From contig NC_135786.1 in the NCBI RefSeq assembly GCF_051106095.1, positions 200,815,001 through 200,879,000 on the forward strand: a stretch of 64,000 nucleotides of DNA, written 5' to 3'. Of the stretch, positions 63,590 to 64,000 are shown one piece after another (the stretch's first letter is position 1; every line of letters begins with the position of its first letter). Under the pieces are notes generated by a model. It was not told the DNA's origin and searched no databases. It worked only from the letters and a program-made list of their open reading frames with translations. Source of the stretch: Pogona vitticeps. Taxonomy: Eukaryota > Chordata > Lepidosauria > Squamata > Agamidae. A program made the translations under genes and the position numbers.

Positions 63590-64000
63590 TTATTATGATT
63601 AATATGGCCTTTTCAATATACATAATCCTTCCACCATGCATGCCAAAGAGCACAGACCTATTTGGTCATGGGAAAAGCACAAGAAGTAGAGAATCCTTTC
63701 ATATATATGCAGAGGTGAATGTGCAAGTATATGCACAGCAAGAAGGACTAGCTATGGCCCCCAAAGTTTCACCATTATGTCCCATTTGCTGAGAAGATAA
63801 TAAATATTTTTCCTCCACATCTGTGATTCTCTTGGTATACACTAGGAAGAGAAGAAGACTCTATCTTACATTTGCCTGTCTTTAATATGGGTTGATTTTT
63901 GATTGTGAAAGACAGTATGACATACAGCATTTTTTATATGAGAAAAGTAATATTAATTGTATAGGCAGACTTGGATATTCTTCTGAAGCTTCAGATGCTT

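Overview
The window is animal nuclear DNA, most likely from a squamate reptile (lizard or snake). It has interrupted genes with GT/AG introns, CpG-rich promoters, and a mixed repeat load: a DIRS element, RTE/BovB-like, L2/CR1-like and R4-clade LINEs, tRNA-derived SINEs of the squamate type, and many short TA-flanked DNA transposons starting CAGTGG. Species is not resolvable by eye.

Four host loci can be read, in the order and orientation known from human chromosome 8q13: MCMDC2 (+, C-terminal seven exons, 2376-9577), the snoRNA host gene SNHG6 with SNORD87 in an intron (-, about 11.3-26.2 kb), the bHLH factor TCF24 (-, coding 31745-37326, noncoding first exon near 42.3 kb) and PPP1R42 (-, its last three exons at 60-63 kb; the rest lies beyond the right edge). 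The three protein genes were read exon by exon; reading phases agree at every internal junction. SNORD87 has C, D', C' and D boxes and a terminal stem. The SNHG6 exons are inferred from splice signals only.

Region by region: 1-2.2 kb is a broken DIRS retroelement split by a MITE. 2.3-9.6 kb is MCMDC2 with LINE and MITE insertions in its introns. 10-24 kb is a hot spot of Tigger/pogo-like MITEs, one carrying a 115-bp minisatellite and another split by a LINE. It also holds an uninterrupted 855-codon hAT-type transposase (20072-22639, -), and all of it lies inside the inferred SNHG6 primary transcript. 24.9-25.2 kb is a 133-bp inverted repeat. 25.3-26.6 kb is a CpG island. 26.6-42 kb holds TCF24 and sparse repeats. 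43-60 kb is gene-poor with LINE, SINE and hAT debris. 60-64 kb is the 3' part of PPP1R42.

The genes do not form a pathway. MCMDC2 acts in meiotic recombination, SNORD87 guides rRNA methylation, TCF24 is a little-studied bHLH factor, and PPP1R42 is an LRR protein linked to protein phosphatase 1 and centrosomes in testis. No wholly new system was found. The most notable items are the intact hAT transposase in the SNHG6 intron with a duplicated 3' end, the minisatellite-bearing MITE, the short motif reiterated within CAGTGG-type MITEs, and the 133-bp inverted repeat.
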